Origin: Bradyrhizobium macuxiense
GTDB taxonomy: Bacteria; Pseudomonadota; Alphaproteobacteria; Rhizobiales; Xanthobacteraceae
DNA length: 38,316 nt
NCBI RefSeq assembly: GCF_001542415.1
Contig: NZ_LNCU01000022.1
Coordinates: 54,484 to 92,799 of the forward strand
Direction: 5' to 3'
The translations under genes and the position numbers were made by a program. The notes under the pieces are model-generated. The model was not told where the DNA came from. It saw only the letters and a list, made by a program, of their open reading frames with translations, and did no database searches. Within the stretch, counting starts at the first letter, position 1. Each line of letters begins with the position of its first letter. This document shows, one piece after another, positions 24,660-33,317 of the stretch.

Positions 24660-26612
24660 TCAACGCTGATCCATCACGACGTCGAGCAACGCCGGCTGGC
24701 CGCTCTTGACGATGGCGACCGCGCGCTTCAATGCGGGCACAAGCCCGCTTGGATCGCTGATCGGACCCTCACCATAGACGCCAAATCCCTTGGCGAGCGT
24801 CGCATAGTCGACGAACGGATCCTTGATGGTGGTGCCGATATCGGTGTTGGTGATGCCACGGCCGTGACGCGCCGCCATCGCCTGCAGATACATGTATTCC
24901 TGATGATAGGCCCGGTTGTTGTGCACGATATAGAGCATCGGGATCCGATGATGCGCAGCGGTCCACAGCGTCGACGGCACGAACATGAAGTCGCCGTCGC
25001 CGCCGATCGCAACCGTCAACCGGCCGTGGCGCTTGTTGGCGAGCGCGGCGCCGAGCGAGGCCGGCAGCGTGTAGCCGACGCCGCCGCCGCCGGAGACGCC
25101 GTTCCATTGATACGGCTTGTCGAAATTCCACAGACGGTGCGGCCATGACAGGCCGATCGAGGTGCCGACCAGCGACCAGTCCTCGTCCTTGATCTGGTTG
25201 TAAAGCTCGGCGCACAGCCGCGCCGTGGTGATCGGGCTGGCGTCCCAGCCGATGGTGGCATCCGACTTCGCCTGTTCGACGGTCGCCTGTTTCGCCGCCG
25301 CGAGCTTCTTGCCGCGCGCGTCGAAGGCGGACTTGCGGCCCTCGTCGACTTGGCGCTTCACCTGCTCGATCAGCGCCGGCAGGCTCGCCTCGGCGTCGCC
25401 CGATATGTCGAGGTCGACGTCCTGGTAGCGGCCGAGATCCTGGTAATTGGCCTTCATGAAGAGGCCGCGGGTGCCGAGCGTGACGATCTTGGCGGTCTTC
25501 CTGTAGCGCGGCTCGGAGGTGCGCTCGATGCGATCGTGGAAATCGCTCAGCGTGCCCCAGATGTCATTGACCTCCATCGCCAGGATCAAATCGGCCTGCG
25601 ACAGGATCGAGCGGCGGAACGACTGGTTGAGCGGATGCCGCGAGGGGAAGTTCATGCGCCCGTAATTGTCGATCACGGCGCATTGCAGCGTTTCAGCGAG
25701 CTCCACCAGGCACGGCATGCCGGTCGGCGTGCGCGCCATGCGATCGCACAGGATCACCGGGTTCTCGGCCGCGACCAGCATCTTGGCGAGCTGGGCCAGC
25801 GCCGCGTCGTCGCCTTGCGGCGCGAGCGCCGGAGTGAACTTCGGGATGCGCAGGCGGTCGCGGTTCGCAATCGGATTTTCCTGCAGCTCCTGGTCGAGCG
25901 ACAGCATCACCGGCGCCATCGGCGGCGTGGTCGCTATCTTGTAGGCGCGCAGTGCCGATTCCGCGAAATGCTGCAGCGAGGCCGGCTGATCGTCCCATTT
26001 GACGAAGTCGCGGGTCAGCGCAGCCGGGTCGATCGCCGAATGCGGCCATTCGGCGCCGGGCGCGCGCTTGTCGGCCTCCATGATGTTGCCGCCCATCACG
26101 ATGACGGGGACGCGATCACACCACGCGTTGTACATCGCCATCGAGGCGTGCTGCAGCCCGACCGCGCCGTGGCAGATCATCGCCAGCGGCTTGCCTTCCA
26201 TCTTGGCGTAGCCCTGGCCCATATGCACCGCGATCTCTTCGTGCGGACAGGTGATGATCTCGGGCTTGGTGTTGCCGCCGTGATTGATGACGGCTTCATG
26301 CAGGCCGCGGAAGCTCGAGGCGCAGTTCATCGCCAGGTAATCGATGTCGAGCGTCTTGAGCACATCGACCATGAAGTCGCCGCCGCTCGAAGTCTGGGTG
26401 ACCGGATCGGCCGGCGGCGGCGACGCATCGGCGGCAGCGAGCTTCGGGCCGGGAAGCGCGGCCTTGGGACGCTCTTCCGGAACGGCGGAGATTGCGTTGG
26501 CCGCGGCCGGCGTGCCCAGCGCTGCGGCGCCAGCTACCGTGGCACCCTTCAGGAAATTTCGACGGCTGGGATCGTGTGCGCCATCGCGGCGCGAGCTGCT
26601 GCGTTTCGACAT
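24660..26612 (-). CDS. Tat-exported thiamine diphosphate-dependent enzyme (acetolactate synthase/pyruvate oxidase-like)
   Basis: 650 residues. The N-terminus carries a twin-arginine signal, SRRNFLKGATVAGAAALG (Arg17-Arg18), so a folded, cofactor-loaded enzyme is exported. The PYR domain has the catalytic glutamate in CPHEEIAVHMGQGYAKMEG (Glu125/126). The central domain lies about 230-400. The PP domain has the ThDP/Mg motif GDGDFMFV (about 538) to NNRAY (about 565). Catalytic parts are complete. GGGGAG precedes the ATG. ThDP enzymes are nearly always cytoplasmic, so periplasmic export with a cytochrome c partner is unusual. Decarboxylating oxidation of a 2-oxo acid is inferred; the substrate is unknown. 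Confidence 0.88.
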   Translation of the reverse strand: MSKRSSSRRDGAHDPSRRNFLKGATVAGAAALGTPAAANAISAVPEERPKAALPGPKLAAADASPPPADPVTQTSSGGDFMVDVLKTLDIDYLAMNCASSFRGLHEAVINHGGNTKPEIITCPHEEIAVHMGQGYAKMEGKPLAMICHGAVGLQHASMAMYNAWCDRVPVIVMGGNIMEADKRAPGAEWPHSAIDPAALTRDFVKWDDQPASLQHFAESALRAYKIATTPPMAPVMLSLDQELQENPIANRDRLRIPKFTPALAPQGDDAALAQLAKMLVAAENPVILCDRMARTPTGMPCLVELAETLQCAVIDNYGRMNFPSRHPLNQSFRRSILSQADLILAMEVNDIWGTLSDFHDRIERTSEPRYRKTAKIVTLGTRGLFMKANYQDLGRYQDVDLDISGDAEASLPALIEQVKRQVDEGRKSAFDARGKKLAAAKQATVEQAKSDATIGWDASPITTARLCAELYNQIKDEDWSLVGTSIGLSWPHRLWNFDKPYQWNGVSGGGGVGYTLPASLGAALANKRHGRLTVAIGGDGDFMFVPSTLWTAAHHRIPMLYIVHNNRAYHQEYMYLQAMAARHGRGITNTDIGTTIKDPFVDYATLAKGFGVYGEGPISDPSGLVPALKRAVAIVKSGQPALLDVVMDQR

Positions 26613-26896
26613 GGCTTACTCCCCGGGAATGTCACCAGATGCCTACGAGCTCTTTGCTTGTTGGCGCGAGTGTCAGCCTCGAGCTCGAGAGCCGTCAATA
26701 CACAGACACGTCAGCCTGCAGCTTTGGCTGAGGTGCTCCGCGAAATCAGCATGGGAATAAAATTGAAGGCGGTAGCGCGTTCTCTCGCAACGAGGCCGAT
26801 TTGCCTGTGTGATGAGGCCATCGAGGCCCTGCTCGATCAGCACAATGTCAGATGCATCGGCTTTGATGCGCTGCGGGAGTCACAGCGCGCGACCGG

Positions 26897-27763
26897 TCAG
26901 ATCATCGCGGCAACTCGTTCCAGCCCGATCATGCGCGCGAGCGAGCGCACTTCGGTCTTCTGATCCTCGCGGAGCTGGAACAGAAGCGGCATCGCGGCCG
27001 ATTTCAGCTGCTGGACTTCCTCGGAATCGGGATCGATCGGCATGGTGGCCGATGCGGGATCGCCCGGGCGCTTGGAGTGGATCTTGCGCGCAACGGCGCG
27101 CAGCGCGGTCTCGACCGCCGGCCAGTAATATTCCTGATCCGATGTCAGCCTGAGCCGTTGCTTGATGCCGGCAATCTGGGCGTCGCTCAGCAGCGTGTAA
27201 TTCTGCTGCGGCGCCGGCTTGGCGGCCACCTTCGGCTTCGGCAGCGCCTCGGGCTCGGTGGTCTTCTCGGCCGCCTTGGATTCAGTTGCCTTGGATTCAG
27301 CTGTCTTGGGTTCAGCTGTCTTGGGCTCAACCGCCTTGGACTCGGTAGCAGCCGTCGGTTCCGCAGCCTTCGGTTCAGCGGTGTTCGGCTGGCCGGTATC
27401 GGCTGGTGCGGTGACCTGCTCGAAGGCCTTCGGCGTGACGACATCGGTGGGCTCGGCGGAAGCATAGGCCTGCCGGATGGTGTCAGGCGGGCCCGGAATT
27501 GCGGCCTGCGCGCGGAGCAGCAGCGCTGACGGCGCGGCCAGCGGCTGGGCGGCCTGTGGTGGCTCGTAGCCGGCGGCCGCGAGCGAAACCACCGCGAGCT
27601 TGTCCTGCTTGCTGGCCCTGTTGGCGACCGGGGCTGCGTTGGGGGAGACCTCGGCAACCTGGGACGGCGCCGCCGGCACACTGTCGCGGCCAAGGATGGC
27701 TGATATCGCGGCGCCGGCGAGGAGGAAACTGGTCAGCGCGGCGAGGGTGATGGCTCTGGTCAC
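26897..27763 (-). CDS. Exported protein with TEPK-type repeats and a helical C-terminal domain
   Basis: 288 residues. Residues 1-22 are a signal peptide or membrane anchor (ITLAALTSFLLAGAAISAIL). Residues about 65-185 are low complexity, rich in Ala, Pro, Glu, Lys and Thr, with repeated A-E-P/S-K-T/A units at 128-171. The C-terminal domain (about 189-288) is folded and helical: LLSDAQIAGIKQRLRLTSDQ followed by EYYWPAVETALRAVARK and LLFQLREDQKTEVRSLARMIG. The LTxxQ-like LRLTSDQ recalls Spy/CpxP-type helices, though the resemblance is modest. Likely periplasmic; the role is unknown. Confidence 0.75.
   Translation of the reverse strand: MTRAITLAALTSFLLAGAAISAILGRDSVPAAPSQVAEVSPNAAPVANRASKQDKLAVVSLAAAGYEPPQAAQPLAAPSALLLRAQAAIPGPPDTIRQAYASAEPTDVVTPKAFEQVTAPADTGQPNTAEPKAAEPTAATESKAVEPKTAEPKTAESKATESKAAEKTTEPEALPKPKVAAKPAPQQNYTLLSDAQIAGIKQRLRLTSDQEYYWPAVETALRAVARKIHSKRPGDPASATMPIDPDSEEVQQLKSAAMPLLFQLREDQKTEVRSLARMIGLERVAAMI
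27251..27382 (-). repeat. Degenerate in-frame repeats encoding AEPK/ESKA units
   Basis: Imperfect units of 15-18 bp (TTGGATTCAG, TTGGGTTCAG and variants on the plus strand) encode residues 128-171 of the exported protein. They form a charged flexible linker between the membrane end and the C-terminal domain. Confidence 0.6.
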
Positions 27764-27884
27764 ACAAACGTCTCCATTCCAGGCCGGTATCGCAGCAGGC
27801 TGAACGCCAAATGCGGCCTTAGAGTGCTCCTACGGCGGCAGGGGGCTGCCACATTGGATGAAAAATCGCCGAGGCGGCCGGGGC

Positions 27885-28130
27885 TTAGGCCGCGGCGGCA
27901 AGCTCGTAGGCTTCCTGGATGTCGGCGACGATCTCGTGCGCCGGCCACAGGGCGCCGGGCTGAACCGAACGCATGCTCACCGTCCAGTTGGTGCGGCGCG
28001 TGCGCGGCGTGCTGACGATGTCGAATTCGACGTGGCGGCACAGCGGATGCCGCTGCAGGGCATGGGAGACCCGGGTCCTGAGTTCGTCGAGCGTTGCCGG
28101 GGTCTTGGCAAAGAGCGCCTCAAAATCCAT
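27885..28130 (-). CDS. Small hypothetical protein
   Basis: 81 residues from the ATG at 28130: MDFEALFAKTPATLDELRTR, then VSHALQRHPLCRHVEFDIVS, a strand pair with TRRTNWTVSMRSV, and a helix EIVADIQEAYELAAAA. The ordered mix of helices and strands and codon use like its neighbours argue for a real cytoplasmic protein. The ribosome site is weak. It resembles no family I can name. It lies alone between two minus-strand genes. Confidence 0.65.
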   Translation of the reverse strand: MDFEALFAKTPATLDELRTRVSHALQRHPLCRHVEFDIVSTPRTRRTNWTVSMRSVQPGALWPAHEIVADIQEAYELAAAA

Positions 28131-28280
28131 GTCGCATGTCCATCATTGCCGGTCCCGCCGGCCGTAGCGGCGGACCATCCTGTGAGGCTATTGATGGAGC
28201 GATCGTGGTTAATGGCGCGTTAAGGCAACGGGAAGGGTTCTCGCTCGCGCCCTCCCCTACGGACTGGCCTTTGCGACGAA

Positions 28281-29282
28281 TTAAACGAGCTTCACCCGCG
28301 CGCTCGCGGCATCGTACTCGGCGGCCGTCCGCGCCACGAGTTCGTCGACGGGGAGCACCCCGGTCACGCCTGAGGTGGAGTGCCCGCCGCTCCAGATGTC
28401 GCGCCAGCGTTTGGGGCGGCTTTCGCGTGCGCCCACGTCGATGTCCTTGCCGATGTCGATCGCGCCGCGCGCCGGCAGATTGTCGGGATCGAGACCGGCC
28501 GCCTCGATCGAGGGTCGCAGCATGTTGGTCTGCAGGCCGGTGAACGCCGTCGTGAGCAGGACGTCGTCGGCCGAGCTGTCGACCAGCAACTGCTTGTACC
28601 TGTTGTCCGCCATGCTCTCGCGCGTGGCGATGAACTTGGTGCCCATATAGGCGAGATCGCAGCCGAGCGCCTGCGCCGCGCGCAGCGCATGGCCGTCGCT
28701 GATGCCGCCGGCGAGCACGATCGGGCCGTCGAAGAAGCCGCGCACCGCGCGCACGAACACGAACGGATTGAGCCAGCCGGTCTGCCCGCCGGCGCCGGCG
28801 GTGAGCAGCACGAGCCCGTCGGCTCCGGCCGCAACCGCGCGCTCGGCGTGGCGGATCGAGGCGACGTCGGCAAACACGAGCGCACCGGCATCATGCAACG
28901 GGGCGAGCACCGGTGCGGGCGAGCCGACCGAGGTGATCACCATCTCCGGCTCGTGCCGCAGCAGCACCTCGACATCCTGCGAAAGGCGCGCATTGGAGCG
29001 ATGCACGATCAGGTTCGGGCAGATCGGCGCGGCGCGTTGTCCACTCGTATCCGCGTGTGCCTCCAGACGCCTTTCCATCTCGGTGAGCCAGGCATCGAGC
29101 TGTTCCGTCTCGCGGCAATTCACTGTCGGAAACGAACCGATCACACCGTTGCGGCAGGCAGCTACCACCAGTTCGACGCCGGACACCAGAAACATCGGCG
29201 CGGCGATCAGCGGCAGCCGAAGGCGATCGCGCAAGCGGGCGAAAGGATCTGCACCAGACAAGTTGTTTCTTCCCTGCATCAT
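28281..29282 (-). CDS. Nitronate monooxygenase-like flavoprotein (copy 1)
   Basis: 333 residues from tandem ATGs at 29282/29279; the longer frame to 29438 runs under the divergent ligase and is not used. It has the NMO/2-nitropropane dioxygenase TIM-barrel pattern: LPLIAAPMFLVSGVELVVAA, RNGVIGSFPTVN, ADGLVLLTAGAGGQTGW, FDGPIVLAGGISDGHAL, and the phosphate-binding LGCDLAYMGTKFIATRES. The Gly-rich signature reads AGGQ where the canonical family and copy 2 have AGGH, so catalytic chemistry may differ. FMN-dependent oxidation of alkyl nitronates is the family reaction. Divergent from the acyl-CoA ligase by 68 bp. Confidence 0.88.
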   Translation of the reverse strand: MMQGRNNLSGADPFARLRDRLRLPLIAAPMFLVSGVELVVAACRNGVIGSFPTVNCRETEQLDAWLTEMERRLEAHADTSGQRAAPICPNLIVHRSNARLSQDVEVLLRHEPEMVITSVGSPAPVLAPLHDAGALVFADVASIRHAERAVAAGADGLVLLTAGAGGQTGWLNPFVFVRAVRGFFDGPIVLAGGISDGHALRAAQALGCDLAYMGTKFIATRESMADNRYKQLLVDSSADDVLLTTAFTGLQTNMLRPSIEAAGLDPDNLPARGAIDIGKDIDVGARESRPKRWRDIWSGGHSTSGVTGVLPVDELVARTAAEYDAASARVKLV

Positions 29283-29350
29283 TGTGTTAGCGTCACGGCC
29301 AACATTGGCACGATAAACGCCAAAGACAAGCAGACGGGAGGACAAACCAC

Positions 29351-30913
29351 ATGAGCAATCCGCTCTACGCATTTCCGGCGGCATGCGAGCAGACGCTGCG
29401 GGCGCTGGCGCGCTATCCGTCGCGGACGGCTTTCGCATGGCCGGGCGGTTCGCTCAGCTATCAGGGCGCGACCGACATGATCGGGCGGATGCAGCGCGTG
29501 TTCATGTCGCTCGGCTTCGCGCCGGGCACCCGCGTCGCCCTCCTCACCGCCAATCGCGCCGACACCTGGTGCGCCGGCGTCGCCGCGCAATTGTCGCGAC
29601 TGGCGGTGACCTGGCTGCATCCGCTGGGCTCGCTCGACGACCAGCTGTTCCAACTCGACGACTCCGAGGCGCAGATACTCGTCGTCGACGGTATCACCTT
29701 CCGCGATCGCGGCGGCGAGCTCGCAGCGAAAGCGTCGGGACTCAAGACCGTGTTCACGCTCGGCCCGGCGAGCTACGGCGCGGACCTCCTGCAGGCCGTC
29801 GAGGCCGCCGGCAGTGCAAGCCCGAAGAACTTCGCCAGTCACGACGACATCGCGATCCTGAACTACACCGGCGGCACGACAGGAAAATCCAAAGGCGCAT
29901 TGCGCTATCACCGCGAACAAAGCGGCTCGGTCAACGCGATTCTCGCCGACTTCGAGATTCCGGAGACACCGCGCTATCTCACGGTGGCGCCGATCAGCCA
30001 TGTCGCCGGCACCAAGGTGCTGCCGACGCTGATGCGTGGCGGCACCGTGCATATGCTGAAAGGTTTCGATCCCGAGGCCGTGTTCACGACCATCGAGCGC
30101 GAGAAGATCAACTTCACGCTGTTCGTCCCGACCATGATCTATGTGATGCTGGATCATCCGGCGCTTCCCAGGACCGACCTCTCCTCGCTCGAGCTCCTGC
30201 TCTACGGCGCGTCAGCGATGTCGCCGAGCCGGCTGGTCGAGGGCATCGAGCGGATCGGGCCGGTGTTCTCGCAGCTCTACGGCCAGACCGAATGCTATCC
30301 AGTATCGGTGCTGCGCAAGGCGGATCACGATCCGAAGACGCCGGACCTGTTCGCGTCCTGCGGTTTCCCGATCGCAGCCTGCCAGGTGAAGATCCTGGAT
30401 CAGGACGACCGCGAGGTCGCGACCGGCGAGGCCGGCGAGATCTGCGTCCGCGCAAGCCACGTGCTCGCGGAATACTGGAAGCGTCCCGACATCACCGCGG
30501 AGACGCTGAAGAACGGCTGGCTGCACACCGGCGACATCGCACGCATGGACGAGCGCGGCTACATGTTCATCCTCGACCGCAAGAAGGACATGATCGTCTC
30601 CGGCGGCTTCAACATCTTTCCGCGCGAGGTCGAGGACGTGCTGTCGCAGCACGCCGATGTGGCGATGGTCGCCGTGGTCGGCGTGCCCGACGACAAATGG
30701 GGCGAGGCCGTCACCGCGGTCGTGGTGGCGCGCGAGGGTGCGACGCCCGACGCCGATGAGCTGATCGGCCTGGTGAAGGCGAAGAAAGGTTCGGCGCACG
30801 CGCCGAAGCAGATCCAGTTCGTCAAGGAGCTGCCGATGACCGGCGTCGGCAAGGTCGACAAGAAGGTGCTGAAGGCCCGCTACTGGCACGGGCGCGACCG
30901 CATGGTGGGGTGA
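29351..30913 (+). CDS. AMP-forming acyl-CoA synthetase/ligase
   Basis: 520 residues, the usual length. Activates a carboxylic acid with ATP and CoA. The ANL-superfamily motifs are complete: P-loop LNYTGGTTGKSKGA (about 170-183), YGQTECYP (A5), LHTGDIARMDERGYMFILDR (A7/A8 hinge), SGGFNIFPREVE, and the C-terminal catalytic Lys in PMTGVGKVDKK. GGGAGGAC precedes the ATG. The acid substrate cannot be read; medium-chain or aromatic acids are possible. It is surrounded by two NMO-like genes and a thioesterase, so a shared catabolic pathway is likely. It is convergent with the hybrid kinase, four bases apart. Confidence 0.93.
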   Translation: MSNPLYAFPAACEQTLRALARYPSRTAFAWPGGSLSYQGATDMIGRMQRVFMSLGFAPGTRVALLTANRADTWCAGVAAQLSRLAVTWLHPLGSLDDQLFQLDDSEAQILVVDGITFRDRGGELAAKASGLKTVFTLGPASYGADLLQAVEAAGSASPKNFASHDDIAILNYTGGTTGKSKGALRYHREQSGSVNAILADFEIPETPRYLTVAPISHVAGTKVLPTLMRGGTVHMLKGFDPEAVFTTIEREKINFTLFVPTMIYVMLDHPALPRTDLSSLELLLYGASAMSPSRLVEGIERIGPVFSQLYGQTECYPVSVLRKADHDPKTPDLFASCGFPIAACQVKILDQDDREVATGEAGEICVRASHVLAEYWKRPDITAETLKNGWLHTGDIARMDERGYMFILDRKKDMIVSGGFNIFPREVEDVLSQHADVAMVAVVGVPDDKWGEAVTAVVVAREGATPDADELIGLVKAKKGSAHAPKQIQFVKELPMTGVGKVDKKVLKARYWHGRDRMVG

Positions 30914-30917
30914 GCGC

Positions 30918-33041
30918 TCAGGGCAACGGCGAGAGAGCGTCAGACGGCGGCAACGGCGTGCGCGCCGGCTCCGGCCGCTGGTCGGCGCCTCCCCCGAGCA
31001 ATTGATCGAGCCGCTCGCGCAGCTGATCCTGGTGATACGGCTTTGCCAGCCGCGGCAGGTCGACCTGGATGCCTTCGGGCAGTTCGGCGTAGCCGGTGGC
31101 AAGCAGGACGGCGAGTTGCGGCCGGATCTCGCGCGAGGCGGCGGCAAGCTCGATACCGGTCATGCCGGGCATCATGTGGTCGGTCATCATCAGGTCGATC
31201 GGCTGGTCGCTCCTGAGGATCTCCAGCGCATGCTGGCCGGAGCTGGCGCCGATCACGCGATGGCCGAGATCCTCGAGCATTTCCGTGGTCGACATTGCGA
31301 TCAGCGGATCGTCGTCGACCAGCAGGATCACCGCCGATCGCTTCACCTTCTGCGGCGCGAACACCGGGCCTTCGAGTTCTGGCGCGGCGGTGGCGACCGG
31401 AAGCAGCAGCGTGGCCGTAGTACCCTTGCCGACCTCACTGGCAAGCTGCAGCGCGCCGCCGAGCTGCACCGCCAGCCCATGCACCATCGACAGACCGAGG
31501 CCGGTCCCCTTGCCTACCGGCTTTGAGGAGAAGAACGGTTCGATCGCCCGTTTCAGGATGTCGGGCGCCATGCCACTGCCGGTGTCGACCACGGACAGTT
31601 TCAGATAATTGCCGGGCCGCAACGCCGGATCGTTCTTCGCCTGCCAGGTCGCGAGCCTGATCTCGATCGTGCCGCCCTCCGACATCGCATCCCGCGCGTT
31701 GATCGCAAGGTTGAGGATCGCGAGCTCGAGCTGGTTGGTATCGACGAAGGCCGGTGGCAACCCTTCGGGAATGTTCAGCCGCAGCGTGACGCGCGGCCCG
31801 AGCGAGCGTTCGAGCAGGTTGCTCATGTCGCGCACCAGCGCCCCGAGATCGACCGGCACCGCGCGCAGGTCCTGCTGGCGCGCGAACGCCAACAGCCGCT
31901 GCGTCAACGACGCGCCGCGCTCGGCGCCCTGCAGCGCGCCGTCGATCAAACGGCGCAGCCGCGGATCCTCGGGCATCCGCTTGCGCAGCAGATCGAGGTT
32001 GCCCATCACCGCCATCAACAAGTTGTTGAAGTCGTGCGCGACGCCGCCGGTGAGTTGACCAATCGCCTCCATCTTCTGCGCGTGACGGAGCTGCTCCTGT
32101 GCCCTTTCGCGCGCAGCGACCTCCTTCATGAGATCGGCGGTGCGCTGCTCGACTCGCTGCTCCAGCGTCGCCGTGAGCTCGGCAAGCGCGGTGCGCTCGG
32201 CGGCGAGCTGCGCCAGCAGCGCCTCGCGCTCGATCTCCGCGGTCTTGCGCGCGGTGATGTCGGAGCAGACGCCGACCAGCGACTTGATGCTGCCGTCCGG
32301 CCCGCGCACCGCACGGGCGCGGACGTCGACCCAGTGCTGGGTGCCGTCAGGCCAGATGTTGCGGTACTCGATCTTGTAATCCGCCCCGGTCTGCAGCGTA
32401 TGCTCGATCGTCTCGGTCCGCCGCGCCCGGTCATCGGGGTGAACCGCGTCCAGCAGGTCCTGATAGGTGAATCGATCGCCGGCCGTGCGTCCGAAGAAGC
32501 GCTTGCAGCTCGCGGAGGCCTCGAGCGTGAAGTCGGGCAGATGCACTTCCAGCGCGCCGAGATGGCCGGCATTGAGCGCGGTCTGCAGCAGGCTCTCGCT
32601 CTCTGTGAGATCTTCGAGGATTCCGCGGGTCTCGTACTGCCGGCGCCGGCCACGCACCGCGGCAGCCACCAGGCTCACCAGGGTCGTCGGATGGAACGGG
32701 CGCTCGATGAACGTGACGTTACCGAGTTGCCGGCCAAGCCGCGCCGCTTCCGGATTGCGCCCGGGGCCGCCAGCTTCGCTCATCAGCACGATGGGGAAAT
32801 CCGACCATGAGGGCTGCTCGTTGAGCCAGCGCGCCAGGCTGGTGAGGTCAGCCTGCCGGATGGCCTCATCCGCGATGATGGCGAGGCCCGCTCCGCTTGC
32901 GATCTGGCGCTCGAGTTCGGCAAGGTCGCCGCAGATATTGGCGTAGTAGCCCGCCTCCTTGATCAGGTGAGCGGTCCTGACGGCGTCCCGCTCGCTCGCG
33001 GCAAGGATAACCGCGCGTTCCGAGGACGGGCCGGGCTTCAC
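30918..33041 (-). CDS. Hybrid histidine kinase (REC-like, PAS, HisKA, HATPase, REC)
   Basis: 707 residues from a GTG at 33041. Domains in order: a receiver-like N-terminus (about 8-130; ERPFHPTTLV end), PAS (about 150-265) with PDGTQHWVDVRARA, a coiled coil (about 265-320), HisKA with His336 in GGVAHDFNNLL, an HATPase domain (NARDAMSEGG, DTGSGMAPD, GTGLGLSMVHG), and a C-terminal receiver with DDDPLIAMS and phospho-acceptor Asp in MMTDHMMPGMTG. No membrane helix, so cytoplasmic sensing. The N-terminal receiver has ADEA at the usual Asp position. Its start overlaps the stop of a 47-codon ORF by GTGA, implying coupling. Confidence 0.92.
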   Translation of the reverse strand: MKPGPSSERAVILAASERDAVRTAHLIKEAGYYANICGDLAELERQIASGAGLAIIADEAIRQADLTSLARWLNEQPSWSDFPIVLMSEAGGPGRNPEAARLGRQLGNVTFIERPFHPTTLVSLVAAAVRGRRRQYETRGILEDLTESESLLQTALNAGHLGALEVHLPDFTLEASASCKRFFGRTAGDRFTYQDLLDAVHPDDRARRTETIEHTLQTGADYKIEYRNIWPDGTQHWVDVRARAVRGPDGSIKSLVGVCSDITARKTAEIEREALLAQLAAERTALAELTATLEQRVEQRTADLMKEVAARERAQEQLRHAQKMEAIGQLTGGVAHDFNNLLMAVMGNLDLLRKRMPEDPRLRRLIDGALQGAERGASLTQRLLAFARQQDLRAVPVDLGALVRDMSNLLERSLGPRVTLRLNIPEGLPPAFVDTNQLELAILNLAINARDAMSEGGTIEIRLATWQAKNDPALRPGNYLKLSVVDTGSGMAPDILKRAIEPFFSSKPVGKGTGLGLSMVHGLAVQLGGALQLASEVGKGTTATLLLPVATAAPELEGPVFAPQKVKRSAVILLVDDDPLIAMSTTEMLEDLGHRVIGASSGQHALEILRSDQPIDLMMTDHMMPGMTGIELAAASREIRPQLAVLLATGYAELPEGIQVDLPRLAKPYHQDQLRERLDQLLGGGADQRPEPARTPLPPSDALSPLP

Positions 33042-33181
33042 TGCGGCTGCCCTTCCGGCAGCGCCGCCTCACTGGCCGACGCCAAGAGCGATCCCAGGAT
33101 CACTGCCAAGTCCATTGCCAAGTCGCAAATCCGCTCGGCCCCAGGGGCGAAGACGGCGGCGGCAAAATCGACACGTGTCAT
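33038..33181 (-). CDS. 47-residue ORF translationally coupled to the hybrid kinase
   Basis: ATG at 33181 preceded by TAAGGGGG with a short spacer, an excellent ribosome site. Reads MTRVDFAAAVFAPGAERICD, then LAMDLAVILGSLLASASEAA, ending LPEGQPQ. Its TGA overlaps the kinase GTG (GTGA), while the kinase has no independent strong site, so translation of this ORF probably drives kinase synthesis. The middle is moderately hydrophobic but contains acidic residues, so it is not a clear signal peptide or membrane helix. It could be a leader peptide or a small kinase partner. Unknown function. Confidence 0.6.
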   Translation of the reverse strand: MTRVDFAAAVFAPGAERICDLAMDLAVILGSLLASASEAALPEGQPQ

Positions 33182-33202
33182 GGAACCCCCTTACGGGAGC
33201 GC

Positions 33203-33228
33203 AACTCATTTGTGCCACAAACCGTTCC
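33203..33228 (-). promoter_or_regulatory. Candidate EcfG-type (general stress response) promoter
   Basis: On the minus strand GGAAC (33228-33224), 18 bp, then GTT (33205-33203), preceded by A. This fits the alphaproteobacterial EcfG/RpoE2 form GGAAC-N16/17-cGTT. It sits about 22 bp before the start of the 47-residue ORF, giving a short leader that keeps the ribosome site. It would place the hybrid kinase in the general stress regulon. Confidence 0.45.
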
Positions 33229-33317
33229 GGATGCGCCGGATTAATTTTCCGGTCGAACCTGCCGCCGGGGGGACGCCCGTCTGGCCCGCTCGCTGCAGGA
33301 CAGCACGTATCCCCCGG

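Noticed and set aside
25350..26963. 537-codon plus-strand frame antisense to the ThDP enzyme
   Set aside because: GC-rich antisense shadow with His/Arg-rich composition. Its last 70 codons (from ATG at 26751) look more protein-like but run into the minus-strand gene and have no ribosome site.
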